Origin: a virus
Reading direction: 5' to 3' (one strand)
Length of the DNA stretch: 56,835 bases
IMG/VR virus record: IMGVR_UViG_3300038825_001331
Location: 1 to 56,835 of that record
Positions 1 through 6,461 of the stretch are shown piece after piece. The position numbers were made by a program, and so were the translations under genes. The first letter of the stretch is position 1. Each line of letters opens with the position of its first letter. The notes below the pieces were generated by a model that made no database searches, had not been told where the DNA came from, and worked only from the letters and a program-made list of their open reading frames with translations.

Positions 1-17
1 CCATATCGGAGACTATC

Positions 18-314
18 ATGCGACGAACACCCGACGACCTGCTTTTCTACTTCCTAATCGGCCACCCAGGGTGTGGCTATGTTGACTGGGCTGAGACCCT
101 TTCCCGAAACGATACACGCGAGGATTCCCCTTGCTCCAATGCCGTTTCTCGCTGGTTTGAATGCCACTCTAAGCTACCCTTTGGTGAGGCATGCGAGTTT
201 CACACCTACCTCTGTCACTATGCCTACCAAAGTGAGACCCATCGAGGCATGGTGCTTGACGCCTTAGACTTCTATGATATACCCTTGACCATACACCCAA
301 ACCCTACCCCCTAA
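18..314 (+). CDS. Hypothetical early protein, 98 aa
   Basis: I do not recognise this protein. It starts at an ATG five bases after a GGAGAC ribosome-binding site and encodes 98 residues with several cysteines and aromatic residues and no membrane segment. The spacer before it is completed by the last 20 bases of the window, which makes it the gene following 56231-56815 if the molecule is circular. The short spacer to the next gene and shared direction suggest one early transcription unit. Existence as a gene is likely from length, start site and tight packing; function is unknown. Confidence 0.7.
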   Translation: MRRTPDDLLFYFLIGHPGCGYVDWAETLSRNDTREDSPCSNAVSRWFECHSKLPFGEACEFHTYLCHYAYQSETHRGMVLDALDFYDIPLTIHPNPTP

Positions 315-328
315 CCGAGGTTCCCCCT

Positions 329-730
329 ATGTCCAACATCTATAACTATTCCCGCGTCTACCGTGACACCTATGGACTACCCGCTTTCGCTGGTGACCAC
401 TATGGTGAAGTGACCCTGCAGGTAGCTGTCGTCTACGCTCCCGGCCACGGTGCCGAGTGGTCGGCGCGTGAAGAGGGTGACCTTGCCCAGCTACTCATGT
501 TTCACCCCGACATTGTGAAGTATGTACAAAATACACCCGTTCAGCAGCGCACCGAGAGTGACATTAAGGCAGTGCTGGACCGCATTGGTGTCACCGACTA
601 CGTGTATTGTGGTGCCGTTGACGACCTCCGCATCAAGTGGATAGACGAGGGCACCCGCTTCCGTATCCGCTATCACGATGGCAACGAATGGATAGAGGTC
701 CTCGACCCGTCCGACTTCATTACTGCATAA
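329..730 (+). CDS. Hypothetical early protein, paralogue of 1268-1663
   Basis: A 133-residue protein of unknown function. Its last ~80 residues match those of the gene at 1268-1663: both have an [LM]LFH..IV.Y...TP segment, then IG(I/V).D, then LRI.W..EGT..R.R, and both end WLE or WIE followed by L.P.DF.TA. The two therefore arose by duplication and diverged, with 763-1113 between them. No catalytic motif is visible. The start is an ATG after a pyrimidine-rich spacer with a weak GAGG site. It probably belongs to the early host-takeover set, judged by position only. Confidence 0.7.
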   Translation: MSNIYNYSRVYRDTYGLPAFAGDHYGEVTLQVAVVYAPGHGAEWSAREEGDLAQLLMFHPDIVKYVQNTPVQQRTESDIKAVLDRIGVTDYVYCGAVDDLRIKWIDEGTRFRIRYHDGNEWIEVLDPSDFITA

Positions 731-762
731 CCCCCTTACAACCTACTCTATTGGAGACTATC
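731..762 (+). repeat. Repeated early intergenic spacer
   Basis: The spacer between a GCATAA stop and an ATG start is nearly the same here, at 56197-56230, and across the window ends (56816-56835 joined to 1-17). The shared core is CCCCCTTACAACC, then TCTATTGGAGAC and TATCATG. It contains the ribosome-binding site. Identical spacers around unrelated genes suggest that genes moved or were duplicated as cassettes, or that the spacer has a regulatory role. Confidence 0.6.
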
Positions 763-1113
763 ATGCCCACCACTACCGACATCCCAAGCAAAAACCTCAC
801 CCTTGGCGTAGGGTTAGCCACTGCCGATGGTGACCACTTCCCTGTCCGCACTCAACGAATAGCCAAGGCCCGTCTGTTGGCCATGCTCGACAAGCTAAAC
901 GCACCCGACGTTATTCTGGAGGGTGAGGGTAAGTACACCAACGTCGCAGGCGATACCTTTACCGAGCCATGCCTGTCCTTGGTGTGGTATGGTCGAGGTA
1001 ATGACCGGTTCTTCGTCAAAGAGGTACAGCGCAAGGCTACCCAGTGGTGCCGACTCTTTGAACAAGAAGCCTTCGCACTGACCATCGGTGCAGCCACCAT
1101 TCACACGCTATAG
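763..1113 (+). CDS. Hypothetical early protein, 116 aa
   Basis: A 116-residue protein of unknown function. The start chosen is the ATG at 763, preceded by TTGGAGAC at a good distance; the open frame continues upstream to 637 but overlaps the previous gene without a ribosome-binding site. The protein is mixed alpha/beta by composition, with a conserved-looking segment CLSLVWYGRGNDRFFV near residue 75. No membrane segment or known motif is visible. It lies between the two paralogues at 329 and 1268, which suggests insertion after duplication. Confidence 0.65.
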   Translation: MPTTTDIPSKNLTLGVGLATADGDHFPVRTQRIAKARLLAMLDKLNAPDVILEGEGKYTNVAGDTFTEPCLSLVWYGRGNDRFFVKEVQRKATQWCRLFEQEAFALTIGAATIHTL

Positions 1114-1267
1114 GAGGATACCATGCGACCGTGAACCTTGGACCTAACCGGGACTGGTCCCCCGCCGCAACCCTTAACCGCCCCCAGGTAGGGGGCTCAC
1201 CTGAGTACATGGTAGCCCGTGTCCTCTGCTGTATTCCCTACCTTCTACCCCAACTACTGGAGACACT
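1112..1267 (+). other. Spacer with strong ribosome-binding site, 3-codon ORF and hairpin
   Basis: AGGAGGATACC at 1112-1122 is one of the strongest ribosome-binding sites in the early region, yet the ATG after it (1123) opens only a 3-codon frame (Met-Arg-Pro-stop). A GTG at 1131 opens a 51-codon frame running into the next gene, which is not convincing. GCCCCC (1180-1185) pairs with GGGGGC (1191-1196) around a 5-base loop. This could be a decayed gene, a leader peptide with an attenuator-like hairpin, or a small RNA. Confidence 0.35.
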
Positions 1268-1663
1268 ATGTGTAAACAGCCTTTGAAAGTATACAAACAA
1301 TACCGTAACCTGGTTTATGACGGCGCCATTCCCATCGAGGTAGCATGCGTGCTTGCCTCCCGCTCTTCCAACCATAATTTTTGGAACTATCAATCAGACT
1401 CCGACTTGGTGAACCAGGCACTACTATTCCACTGCAAAATAGTTAACTACATTGAGCACACCCCACCCGAGTTACGAGATGAGGAGGAGTTTCGCCAGTT
1501 ACTTTTCAGCATTGGAATCGAAGACGACATCTGCCTTGATGCGCTTCGCTACTTGCGTATTGAATGGGTGCGGGAGGGTACCAAGGTTAGGGTACGCATT
1601 GACTTTAAACGGGGCGGAGAGTGGTTAGAAACCCTTGGCCCCCTCGACTTTACAACCGCTTAG
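1268..1663 (+). CDS. Hypothetical early protein, paralogue of 329-730
   Basis: A 131-residue protein whose C-terminal two thirds align with the product of 329-730 (LLFH..IV.Y...TP; LRIEWVREGT; EWLETL.PLDFTTA). The N-terminal third has diverged. The start ATG follows ACTGGAGACACT. Function is unknown; no motif for an enzyme or DNA-binding domain is evident. The gene ends 12 bases before the next ATG, which has the same ACTGGAGACACC leader, so both are probably translated from the same message. Confidence 0.7.
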   Translation: MCKQPLKVYKQYRNLVYDGAIPIEVACVLASRSSNHNFWNYQSDSDLVNQALLFHCKIVNYIEHTPPELRDEEEFRQLLFSIGIEDDICLDALRYLRIEWVREGTKVRVRIDFKRGGEWLETLGPLDFTTA

Positions 1664-1675
1664 ACTGGAGACACC

Positions 1676-1927
1676 ATGGCTTCCAAGAACCTCGACCACT
1701 ACAACGATACCATCCGACCCGGTGATACAGTCACCATCATTGGACCCTGCCTTAACACCGGTCACCAGTACGGCACCCCCGAGGGTTTACTGGTGGATGC
1801 TGGTCGCGTCCGGTGGGCAGACTACTACCGTGACCGCGCCCGTGTCACCCTTAACCTCTCACCCAATAGTGAGCGGGGCTTCTACATTGAGCGGGACTAC
1901 CGCATATCTGACTTAGTAAGAAGGTAA
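1676..1927 (+). CDS. Hypothetical early protein, 83 aa
   Basis: An 83-residue basic protein of unknown function starting at an ATG six bases after GGAGAC. The sequence has the rhythm of a small beta-barrel: a PGDTVTIIGP turn near residue 18, then alternating hydrophobic strands, and it ends in two arginines. KOW/SH3-like folds often show such a PGD-V-I segment, but this is weak and I do not assign it. It is tightly packed with its upstream neighbour and read in the same direction. Confidence 0.6.
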   Translation: MASKNLDHYNDTIRPGDTVTIIGPCLNTGHQYGTPEGLLVDAGRVRWADYYRDRARVTLNLSPNSERGFYIERDYRISDLVRR

Positions 1928-1958
1928 CCTAACCCCAACCCTACAACATGGAGATACC

Positions 1959-2024
1959 ATGACCTACCACTACAGTAACACCGTTCCACACAACAAGTCC
2001 CGATACTGGGGGAGACGACGATGA
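1959..2024 (+). CDS. Possible 21-aa peptide, translationally coupled
   Basis: A 21-codon frame begins at an ATG after ATGGAGATACC and ends in a basic tail (GRRR). Its TGA stop overlaps the ATG of the next peptide (2021), and the one after that starts inside its predecessor, forming a chain of three coupled tiny frames. The ribosome-binding site is good. It may be a real peptide or simply a translational lead-in for the membrane peptide that follows. Confidence 0.35.
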   Translation: MTYHYSNTVPHNKSRYWGRRR

Positions 2025-2131
2025 CGACGATGATGATCCTTACCCTTAACGCAGTCGCTGCATTCTGTTTAGCTGCCGCCCTTTCCCTTACCATAACCGC
2101 CTTCATTGATGGGGATGACCATGATAAGTAA
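2021..2131 (+). CDS. Tiny single-span membrane peptide, 36 aa
   Basis: This frame encodes 36 residues. A continuous hydrophobic stretch at residues 4-27 is long enough for one transmembrane helix, and it is followed by an acidic tail ending DGDDHDK. The ATG follows GGAGACGACG and overlaps the preceding stop. It ends inside the start of a second membrane peptide (2121). Small membrane peptides in early phage regions may alter the host envelope or membrane enzymes, but nothing here shows the target. I judge it a real gene because of the coupled starts and clean hydrophobic profile. Confidence 0.5.
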   Translation: MTTMMILTLNAVAAFCLAAALSLTITAFIDGDDHDK

Positions 2132-2240
2132 CCTCAAGTGGGAGCTATTCCCCTTCATTATATTTGCTACCATTATCATAGTCAGTTATGTGGTAGTGGA
2201 AGTGATCGACCCCTACAACGACTCCCTACAAGTGAGGTAA
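2121..2240 (+). CDS. Tiny single-span membrane peptide, 39 aa
   Basis: This frame encodes 39 residues: a short N-terminus (MISNLKWE), a hydrophobic helix at about residues 9-29 rich in Ile and Val, and a polar tail. It starts 11 bases before the end of the previous membrane peptide, so the two are probably made together and may form a pair in the membrane. The arrangement recalls small paired membrane proteins, but the spans do not look like a known holin/antiholin or spanin pair. Function is unknown. Confidence 0.5.
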   Translation: MISNLKWELFPFIIFATIIIVSYVVVEVIDPYNDSLQVR

Positions 2241-2242
2241 CC

Positions 2243-2635
2243 ATGCTTGGATACAACGTGCCCGATGGCTGGGCGAGCTACAGCCACGACTGCGATGCTT
2301 GTGGTGGCCGGTACCACCTGAGTGAAGGCCACTGCGATTGCGACTCGCCGGACAATAGACCTGAGTGTGACCGCATGTACAAGGCAGGCTACGAGTACGA
2401 AGGCGAAGGCCGATGGGAGAAGCGGGTCAGCCGCACGGTACACACGGCACGCCGGGACCACAAGGATGGTACTGTCAAAGCGGGTGAGCGGTACGCCAGG
2501 TACACCTACCGCATTATCGACTTCGATGATGACGGTGGCCGAGGTTACTCCCATCACCGGCACTTCAAGCGGCGCCTTGCACTGGTTTCCGAAGGCCTAC
2601 CCGATGCACGATGGCTGGAGGTGTACAGTGATTGA
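2243..2635 (+). CDS. Small zinc-finger-like early protein, 130 aa
   Basis: The chosen ATG at 2243 sits just after the previous stop and follows GTGAGGTAACC. The 130-residue product has a CX2C pair (Cys17, Cys20) and a CXC pair (Cys31, Cys33) that could bind one zinc ion. A charged region rich in Arg and Asp follows (about residues 55-110), containing FDDDGGRGYSHHRHFKRR. This could be a nucleic-acid or protein-binding adaptor. The family is not recognised, and zinc binding is an inference from cysteine spacing only. Confidence 0.6.
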   Translation: MLGYNVPDGWASYSHDCDACGGRYHLSEGHCDCDSPDNRPECDRMYKAGYEYEGEGRWEKRVSRTVHTARRDHKDGTVKAGERYARYTYRIIDFDDDGGRGYSHHRHFKRRLALVSEGLPDARWLEVYSD

Positions 2636-2984
2636 GCTAACCGAACTACAGGGCTCCCTTCGTACAGCCTACTCACTGACTGAACCCTCCAGCCCATCGG
2701 GTATCGTGTCCACCGCACAGTACATAGTAGAGCAGGTGGTAAACAGGGTACCCAGTGGGTGGGAGGTACCCCCTTCCAGCACCGCACACCTGGGTGTTGG
2801 TTTCCGGGGTGCCGTGCGCCAGTCGGCTGGCCGGGTACTAATCACTTGCAACTGCGCCATCTACGGGATACATTCCCTTGCCACCCAAAAACGGAGGGAT
2901 GCGTTCCTCGACCGGCTACGCACTGACCTTGAATCCCTACACGACAACATCGACAAATATCAGGAGGCCCTCCATGGCTACTAA
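2628..2984 (+). CDS. Hypothetical early protein, 118 aa, GTG start
   Basis: The frame open to 2984 continues far upstream, but the upstream part shadows the previous gene. The best start is GTG at 2628, which overlaps the end of the upstream gene and follows GGAGGTGTACA. The product has 118 residues. Its C-terminal part (residues 80-118) is helical and charged (QKRRDAFLDRLRTDLESLHDNIDKYQEALHGY in two adjoining pieces), suggesting a coiled coil. No family is recognised. Confidence 0.55.
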   Translation: MIELTELQGSLRTAYSLTEPSSPSGIVSTAQYIVEQVVNRVPSGWEVPPSSTAHLGVGFRGAVRQSAGRVLITCNCAIYGIHSLATQKRRDAFLDRLRTDLESLHDNIDKYQEALHGY

Positions 2985-3036
2985 CATTCTTGGGGTAGAT
3001 ACCCGCCCCTTTGTCGATACGGAGGCAACCTATTAA
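2974..3036 (+). CDS. Possible 20-aa peptide
   Basis: A 20-codon frame starts at an ATG six bases after CAGGAGGCC, a strong ribosome-binding site, and overlaps the end of the upstream gene. It stops just before a hairpin-rich stretch (3041-3183). It may be a leader peptide for that structured segment or a chance frame. Confidence 0.3.
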   Translation: MATNILGVDTRPFVDTEATY

Positions 3037-3040
3037 ACGA

Positions 3041-3183
3041 GACGCGCCCGTTCGCTACGGGATAGTCGGGGTGGCGAGGCGCCCGACGACATGAAGTGGA
3101 GTAGCCCTCCATAAAACATAGCCCCGGACCTCGGAGAGGTCGGTGTGGTGGCACCGTAAGCGGTTATCCCTGGACGATTCGTC
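3041..3183 (+). ncRNA. Hairpin-rich spacer, possible small RNA or leader
   Basis: The 208-base gap between 3036 and 3245 holds five closely spaced perfect stems: CCCGT/ACGGG (3047-3061), GTCGGG/CCCGAC (3065-3087), GACCTC/GAGGTC (3127-3141), CGGTG/CACCG (3141-3156) and GACG/CGTC (3173-3183). Such density is unusual for a spacer in a compact phage genome. It could be a small noncoding RNA or a structured leader of the 69-residue gene downstream. No tRNA cloverleaf fits, and there is no clear promoter or U-tract. Confidence 0.35.
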
Positions 3184-3244
3184 GGAAGAAGGGGACCCGC
3201 ACCACCGTCCTTTACCCCTTTACTCACTTAGCCTGGAGGCTACC

Positions 3245-3454
3245 ATGACCCGTGTCCACCTACCCAACACCCGCAGTGGCGTAGTATGCTACGTCGGAAC
3301 CCACCGTAACCCCGCTGGCCTATGGCTGGACGGGTTCCATGTGTTTACCTTGGAACCTACTAAGGTTGCGGGTAAGTTCTCAAGCAATAGACTCAACTGG
3401 GTGGGGGTATACGCCAACGCCAAGACCGCAGCCGCCAACGCACGGGGGCTGTGA
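3245..3454 (+). CDS. Hypothetical protein, 69 aa
   Basis: A 69-residue protein starting at an ATG after GCCTGGAGGCTACC. It looks like a compact beta-rich domain (GVVCYVG, LWLDGFHVFTLEP, VGVYANAKTAAANARG). No function can be assigned. Its stop codon overlaps the start of the next gene (GTGATG), so the two are probably translated in sequence. The structured spacer just upstream may control it. Confidence 0.6.
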   Translation: MTRVHLPNTRSGVVCYVGTHRNPAGLWLDGFHVFTLEPTKVAGKFSSNRLNWVGVYANAKTAAANARGL

Positions 3455-3675
3455 TGAGTACCATATCCAACAAGGTGATATTCGATATGCCCAAACGATT
3501 CAAGAAAGTTGAGAAAGCAGCGCGAGCAAAGCTGGTTGAGGACGAGCCAAGTCCTGAGCAGCGGCGCAACTGGTTGGCAGTCCACGCCCACAACCGTAAA
3601 GGTGGGGCGTTCAAAGACCGTAAGAAAGAAGACAACAAACAAGCCTGCCGCAAGCGGGTAGAGGAGGGTGAGTGA
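3454..3675 (+). CDS. Small lysine/arginine-rich protein, 73 aa
   Basis: A 73-residue, strongly basic protein with many Lys, Arg and Glu residues and no membrane segment. It may bind nucleic acid, but composition alone supports this. A GTG at 3451 is an alternative start; I prefer the ATG at 3454, eight bases after a GGGGG run. Its TGA overlaps the ATG of the following gene. Confidence 0.55.
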   Translation: MSTISNKVIFDMPKRFKKVEKAARAKLVEDEPSPEQRRNWLAVHAHNRKGGAFKDRKKEDNKQACRKRVEEGE

Positions 3676-4061
3676 TGAGAGTCGAAGTCTATTGGAACCT
3701 ACACAAAAACTGCTGGAGTATCCGGCACGCACACGGCAAGCTCATTGCCGACCGGCCTCACCGCCACTACGTGGAGTTGGCGAAGGTGGACTGGGTAGTC
3801 CAGAAGGGCGGTCGTGAGCGGGTACTCCGAGAAGGGAAGAAGAATGTACACGCCTTTGCACGGGGTGTCTTGATGGGACTCAATGACATAGACTGCAACT
3901 ACTGGAGATACAACGAAACGAAACAAGTAACGTACAACCCGTATAAGTTAGACCACTTTGTAGACCGAAAGACTGAAGAACCTGTGCGAAAGTCTGCGCT
4001 GGTTGTCATGGCTTGCGAAACTGTAGAAGGAACAAAGCGCCCGCGAACCTGGGCTTTATGA
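3675..4061 (+). CDS. Conserved phage hypothetical protein (MRVEVYWNLHK type), 128 aa
   Basis: The product begins MRVEVYWNLHKNCWSIRH and continues with HYVELAKVDWVVQKGGRERVLREGKKNVHAFARG, a pattern I associate with a hypothetical protein found in many phages infecting diverse bacteria. The segment ends near residue 65; the remaining half is less familiar. The start ATG follows GAGGAGGGTGAG, a strong ribosome-binding site. Function is not known. The gene overlaps the upstream stop by one base and is followed at 12 bases by the next gene. Confidence 0.6.
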   Translation: MRVEVYWNLHKNCWSIRHAHGKLIADRPHRHYVELAKVDWVVQKGGRERVLREGKKNVHAFARGVLMGLNDIDCNYWRYNETKQVTYNPYKLDHFVDRKTEEPVRKSALVVMACETVEGTKRPRTWAL

Positions 4062-4072
4062 GGAGGTGAGTG

Positions 4073-4561
4073 ATGAATATTTTTGTACTTGACCGCAACC
4101 CGCAGACCGCAGCGCAAATGCAGTGCGACCGACACGTAGTCAAGATGGTTCTGGAGTCAGCCCAGATGCTATCCACCGCAGTCAACCTGTTAGGTGGCGA
4201 GTCCCCCTACAAGTCAAACCACATCAACCACCCGTGCTCCATCTGGGTACGCGAGACACTGGGTAACTTCATCTGGTTATATGACCACGGCATGGCGCTC
4301 GCCAAAGAGTACACCCATCGGTACGGGAAGGTTCACAAGTCGCAAGCCGTTATCCAGCAGTGCATGGACGAGGTTCGCCCGCTGCCTCTGTACAATCTTA
4401 AACGTACACCGCACCCCCTGTGTATGCCAGACCAGTACAAGTGCGATGACCCAGTTCAATCCTACCGAGCCTTCTACCTTGGTGACAAGTCAAGGTTTGC
4501 ACAGTGGAACAAAACACGTACCGCCCCCGACTGGTGGGCAAAAGGAGCCAGCCATGTCTGA
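4073..4561 (+). CDS. Conserved phage protein (MNIFVLD...CDRHVVKM type), 162 aa
   Basis: The N-terminus MNIFVLDRNPQTAAQM is followed by CDRHVVKMVLESAQML, then NHPCSIWVRE, EYTHRYGKVHKS, and a C-terminal YRAFYLGDKSRFAQW and PDWW. This arrangement is typical of a family common in tailed phages. Some database entries label it pyrimidine-dimer glycosylase-like; I do not see the DenV catalytic N-terminus, so I leave the function open. Conserved His and Cys residues could be catalytic or bind metal. The ATG at 4073 is chosen over GTG 4070 because it sits six bases after AGGAGG. Confidence 0.65.
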   Translation: MNIFVLDRNPQTAAQMQCDRHVVKMVLESAQMLSTAVNLLGGESPYKSNHINHPCSIWVRETLGNFIWLYDHGMALAKEYTHRYGKVHKSQAVIQQCMDEVRPLPLYNLKRTPHPLCMPDQYKCDDPVQSYRAFYLGDKSRFAQWNKTRTAPDWWAKGASHV

Positions 4562-4793
4562 GCACATCGACCTCAACACGGACCTGACCAAGCTGAGTAT
4601 AGACACCGTGGTGTACACACCCGTCCGATTATACAATGCCTTCGCTGTAGATGACACCATCCACGCTTTACTTGAGGTAGAGGAGGGTCGCCTGTCATTG
4701 AGCCCACAAGCAAAGGACTTGCTGCTACCCAAGCGGGACTGGAAGCAGTTGATAGAGGCAGTTAACAGGGATGGGTTGGGCATCGAGGCGTGA
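4554..4793 (+). CDS. Hypothetical protein, 79 aa
   Basis: A 79-residue acidic protein starting at an ATG after AAAGGAGCCAGCC and overlapping the upstream gene by eight bases. No motif is recognised. The same frame runs open upstream to 4194, but that part lies inside the previous gene and has no ribosome-binding site. Its stop codon lies in the loop of a hairpin (4782-4802), which may end this early message. Confidence 0.55.
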   Translation: MSEHIDLNTDLTKLSIDTVVYTPVRLYNAFAVDDTIHALLEVEEGRLSLSPQAKDLLLPKRDWKQLIEAVNRDGLGIEA

Positions 4794-4802
4794 CACCTCG
4801 AT
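4782..4802 (+). terminator. Hairpin around a stop codon, possible terminator
   Basis: ATCGAGG (4782-4788) pairs perfectly with CCTCGAT (4796-4802) around a 7-base loop that contains the TGA stop of the upstream gene. There is only a weak T-rich stretch downstream (ATCTTTT, 4831 onward). It may slow or end transcription, or protect the 3' end of the message. Confidence 0.4.
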
Positions 4803-4932
4803 AAATGTGCTCAGTTCGTCACCATCTTTTCAAACCTATACAGGAACAATACCTTTACCGCACTAACAGTACCCCATAAGGGCTTTTACTTTGAGTGGTG
4901 ACGTTCCTTTCACTTCCCTACATGGAGTCACA

Positions 4933-5436
4933 ATGCCAAATGATGAAGGAGTTTTCTGGGGCGACAGTTGGTGGCCCTCTCTGCGTGATGCACTCGACGG
5001 TCCAGAGCCAGTGAGGTGGTGGCTGTTTGGTACCTACGATGCTGGCCGCCAGTGGAGAAGGCGGCAGAAGCTGAAGACAGGGGTGGCACCCGACAACCTG
5101 GAGGTGCTGGAGTACCTGTACAATAAACACCGCCCCCGTTACGCACGGTGCATACCTGACCTTAGTTGGTACATCAACCCTGACAACCTACCAGACTACC
5201 ACAAATACAGGGACAATCACATAAACACCTCGACAGCTTTGGAACATTATGGTATAAGCAAGGCTGCCTTCAGACGTAGGCGAAAGGATGGGTGGTCGGA
5301 TGCCCTCATCCTGCTGGTACCTGACCAAGGTGATATAGCTGGTGACCGTCGCGCACTCGCCGAGTATGCACACACCCTACTCACCTCCAAGTACAAGCGA
5401 TTCGCTACGCACCCTTTGTCCTTGGATGACGTATGA
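4933..5436 (+). CDS. Hypothetical protein, 167 aa
   Basis: The start ATG at 4933 follows ATGGAGTCACA; an upstream in-frame GTG at 4891 is less likely. The 167-residue product is rich in Trp, Tyr and Arg. In the middle, STALEHYGISKAAFRRRRKDGW (residues ~110-131) resembles a helix-turn-helix followed by a basic patch, so DNA binding is possible. No family is recognised. A gap of about 140 bases before it could contain a promoter, but I find no good -35/-10 pair. Its stop overlaps the ATG of the next gene. Confidence 0.6.
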   Translation: MPNDEGVFWGDSWWPSLRDALDGPEPVRWWLFGTYDAGRQWRRRQKLKTGVAPDNLEVLEYLYNKHRPRYARCIPDLSWYINPDNLPDYHKYRDNHINTSTALEHYGISKAAFRRRRKDGWSDALILLVPDQGDIAGDRRALAEYAHTLLTSKYKRFATHPLSLDDV

Positions 5437-5726
5437 ACACACCGATTACCCCTAACCTTAACACCCTCGACATTACATTTGCGAGGATGGAGGACGATGA
5501 GATGGATGCCCTATTTGAACAGGCAGTGTACGACGCTGCCGTTGCCTTAGAAGAGGAGCCAGAATACTACGATGATGACCCGACTGATCAAACTACTTCA
5601 GACATGGTTGAGTTTGTTCCCTCGTTCGACCCGGACTACCAGGACGAAGAGGATAGAAACCTTGGACCAGAAGAATGCCGATACGGAACCGCCTTCCACT
5701 CAATCTGGAGGGGAACCAATGGGTGA
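5433..5726 (+). CDS. Small acidic protein, 97 aa
   Basis: A 97-residue, highly acidic protein with DE-rich runs (EEEPEYYDDDPTDQ and DPDYQDEEDRN). Its start ATG overlaps the previous TGA (ATGA), and its end overlaps the next gene by eight bases. Acidic phage proteins of this size often mimic DNA or bind host nucleic-acid enzymes, but this is a guess from charge only. No membrane segment. Confidence 0.6.
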   Translation: MNTPITPNLNTLDITFARMEDDEMDALFEQAVYDAAVALEEEPEYYDDDPTDQTTSDMVEFVPSFDPDYQDEEDRNLGPEECRYGTAFHSIWRGTNG

Positions 5727-6381
5727 TGGAATAGAGATGTACTATAGACAAGAGGTCAGATGCCGCCGCACAGTGGAGGAGCAGCGACTCATTGATGCCC
5801 TGCACTCCAAGGACTGGCTACCCTCTCGTGGTCAGGTGCTACTGGTGTCCATCCGGGGCTCCTCCCCGCTGGGTACCAATAGCTTCGACGACCGGGCAGG
5901 CACGGTTTACCGCGATCACCAGGGTGAGCTACACGTCAAGTTGTATGACGCAACCAACGACCCTGGAGACTACTGGCTAAACAATCCCCCGAAGCCGGAG
6001 GGCACCGCCGTCCCCTGCGCTGGCTACTATACCGGAGCAATGGTGCTTGGTAACCACAAAGGCAAGCCGGGACTACTCAACAGAGGTCTAACCCCTGTGA
6101 CCTTCAATCGCTATCTGTCCGATGGCAATGGTGGATGGAAGGTAAACAAAGAAAACGTATCTAAGTACGTTGGTCTCAACATCCACCGTGCAGGCACTGC
6201 CTCCACCCAGGTAGACCGATGGTCGGCTGGCTGCACTGTGTTCGCTCGATCAGCAGACATGGACGAGGTTCTTAAAACCTGTAAGAAAGGCCTCGACTTT
6301 TGCGATGGCGGTACCCTTTACTTTAGTTACGCAATACTTGAGGACATAGAGGTCCACGGTACATACGGATACGTTTCCTGA
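5719..6381 (+). CDS. Putative H...SAGC peptidoglycan enzyme (L,D-transpeptidase-like), 220 aa
   Basis: The product has a segment GLNIHRAG (His156) followed 13 residues later by RWSAGCTVF (Cys172). A His and an S-(A/R/x)-G-C motif at this spacing recall the active site of YkuD-type L,D-transpeptidases and related cell-wall proteins carried by phages. Upstream, the regions GQVLLVSIRG and GAMVLGNHKG are consistent with a beta-rich fold. I infer a role in cleaving or remodelling peptidoglycan, perhaps as the endolysin, since no other lysozyme is evident here. The start ATG follows GGAGGGGAACC. Confidence is moderate because only the active-site pattern is seen. Confidence 0.5.
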   Translation: MGDGIEMYYRQEVRCRRTVEEQRLIDALHSKDWLPSRGQVLLVSIRGSSPLGTNSFDDRAGTVYRDHQGELHVKLYDATNDPGDYWLNNPPKPEGTAVPCAGYYTGAMVLGNHKGKPGLLNRGLTPVTFNRYLSDGNGGWKVNKENVSKYVGLNIHRAGTASTQVDRWSAGCTVFARSADMDEVLKTCKKGLDFCDGGTLYFSYAILEDIEVHGTYGYVS

Positions 6382-6410
6382 CGCCGTTACATTTCATGAC
6401 AACCCTTACC

Positions 6411-6435
6411 GGGGCTGCCGTAGTATGGTAGCCTC
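6411..6435 (+). other. 9-bp hairpin before the replication genes
   Basis: GGGGCTGCC (6411-6419) pairs with GGTAGCCTC (6427-6435), including two G-U pairs, around a 7-base loop. It sits in the 80-base gap before the primase-helicase. There is no T-run after it, so it is more likely a structured leader or weak attenuator than an intrinsic terminator. The two wobble pairs are only possible in a plus-strand RNA. Confidence 0.4.
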
Positions 6436-6461
6436 GGTATCCCCTACCCCCAGAGGAAAAC

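Noticed and set aside
1131-1286. 51-codon GTG-started frame after the strong ribosome-binding site
   Set aside because: It overlaps the next well-supported gene, its GTG is too far from the site, and the sequence does not look like a protein.
3033-3227. 64-codon minus-strand frame across the hairpin-rich early gap
   Set aside because: No ribosome-binding site, opposite to all nearby genes, and composition rich in Gly/Pro/Arg as expected from GC-rich stems.
3037-3244. tRNA gene in the hairpin-rich gap
   Set aside because: No acceptor stem, anticodon arm and T-arm with GTTCRA could be aligned at the required distances.
6390-6429. Sigma-70 promoter before the primase-helicase (ATGACA ... TATGGT)
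   Set aside because: Spacing is 22 bases rather than the 17 found in all other promoters, and the -35 match is partial.
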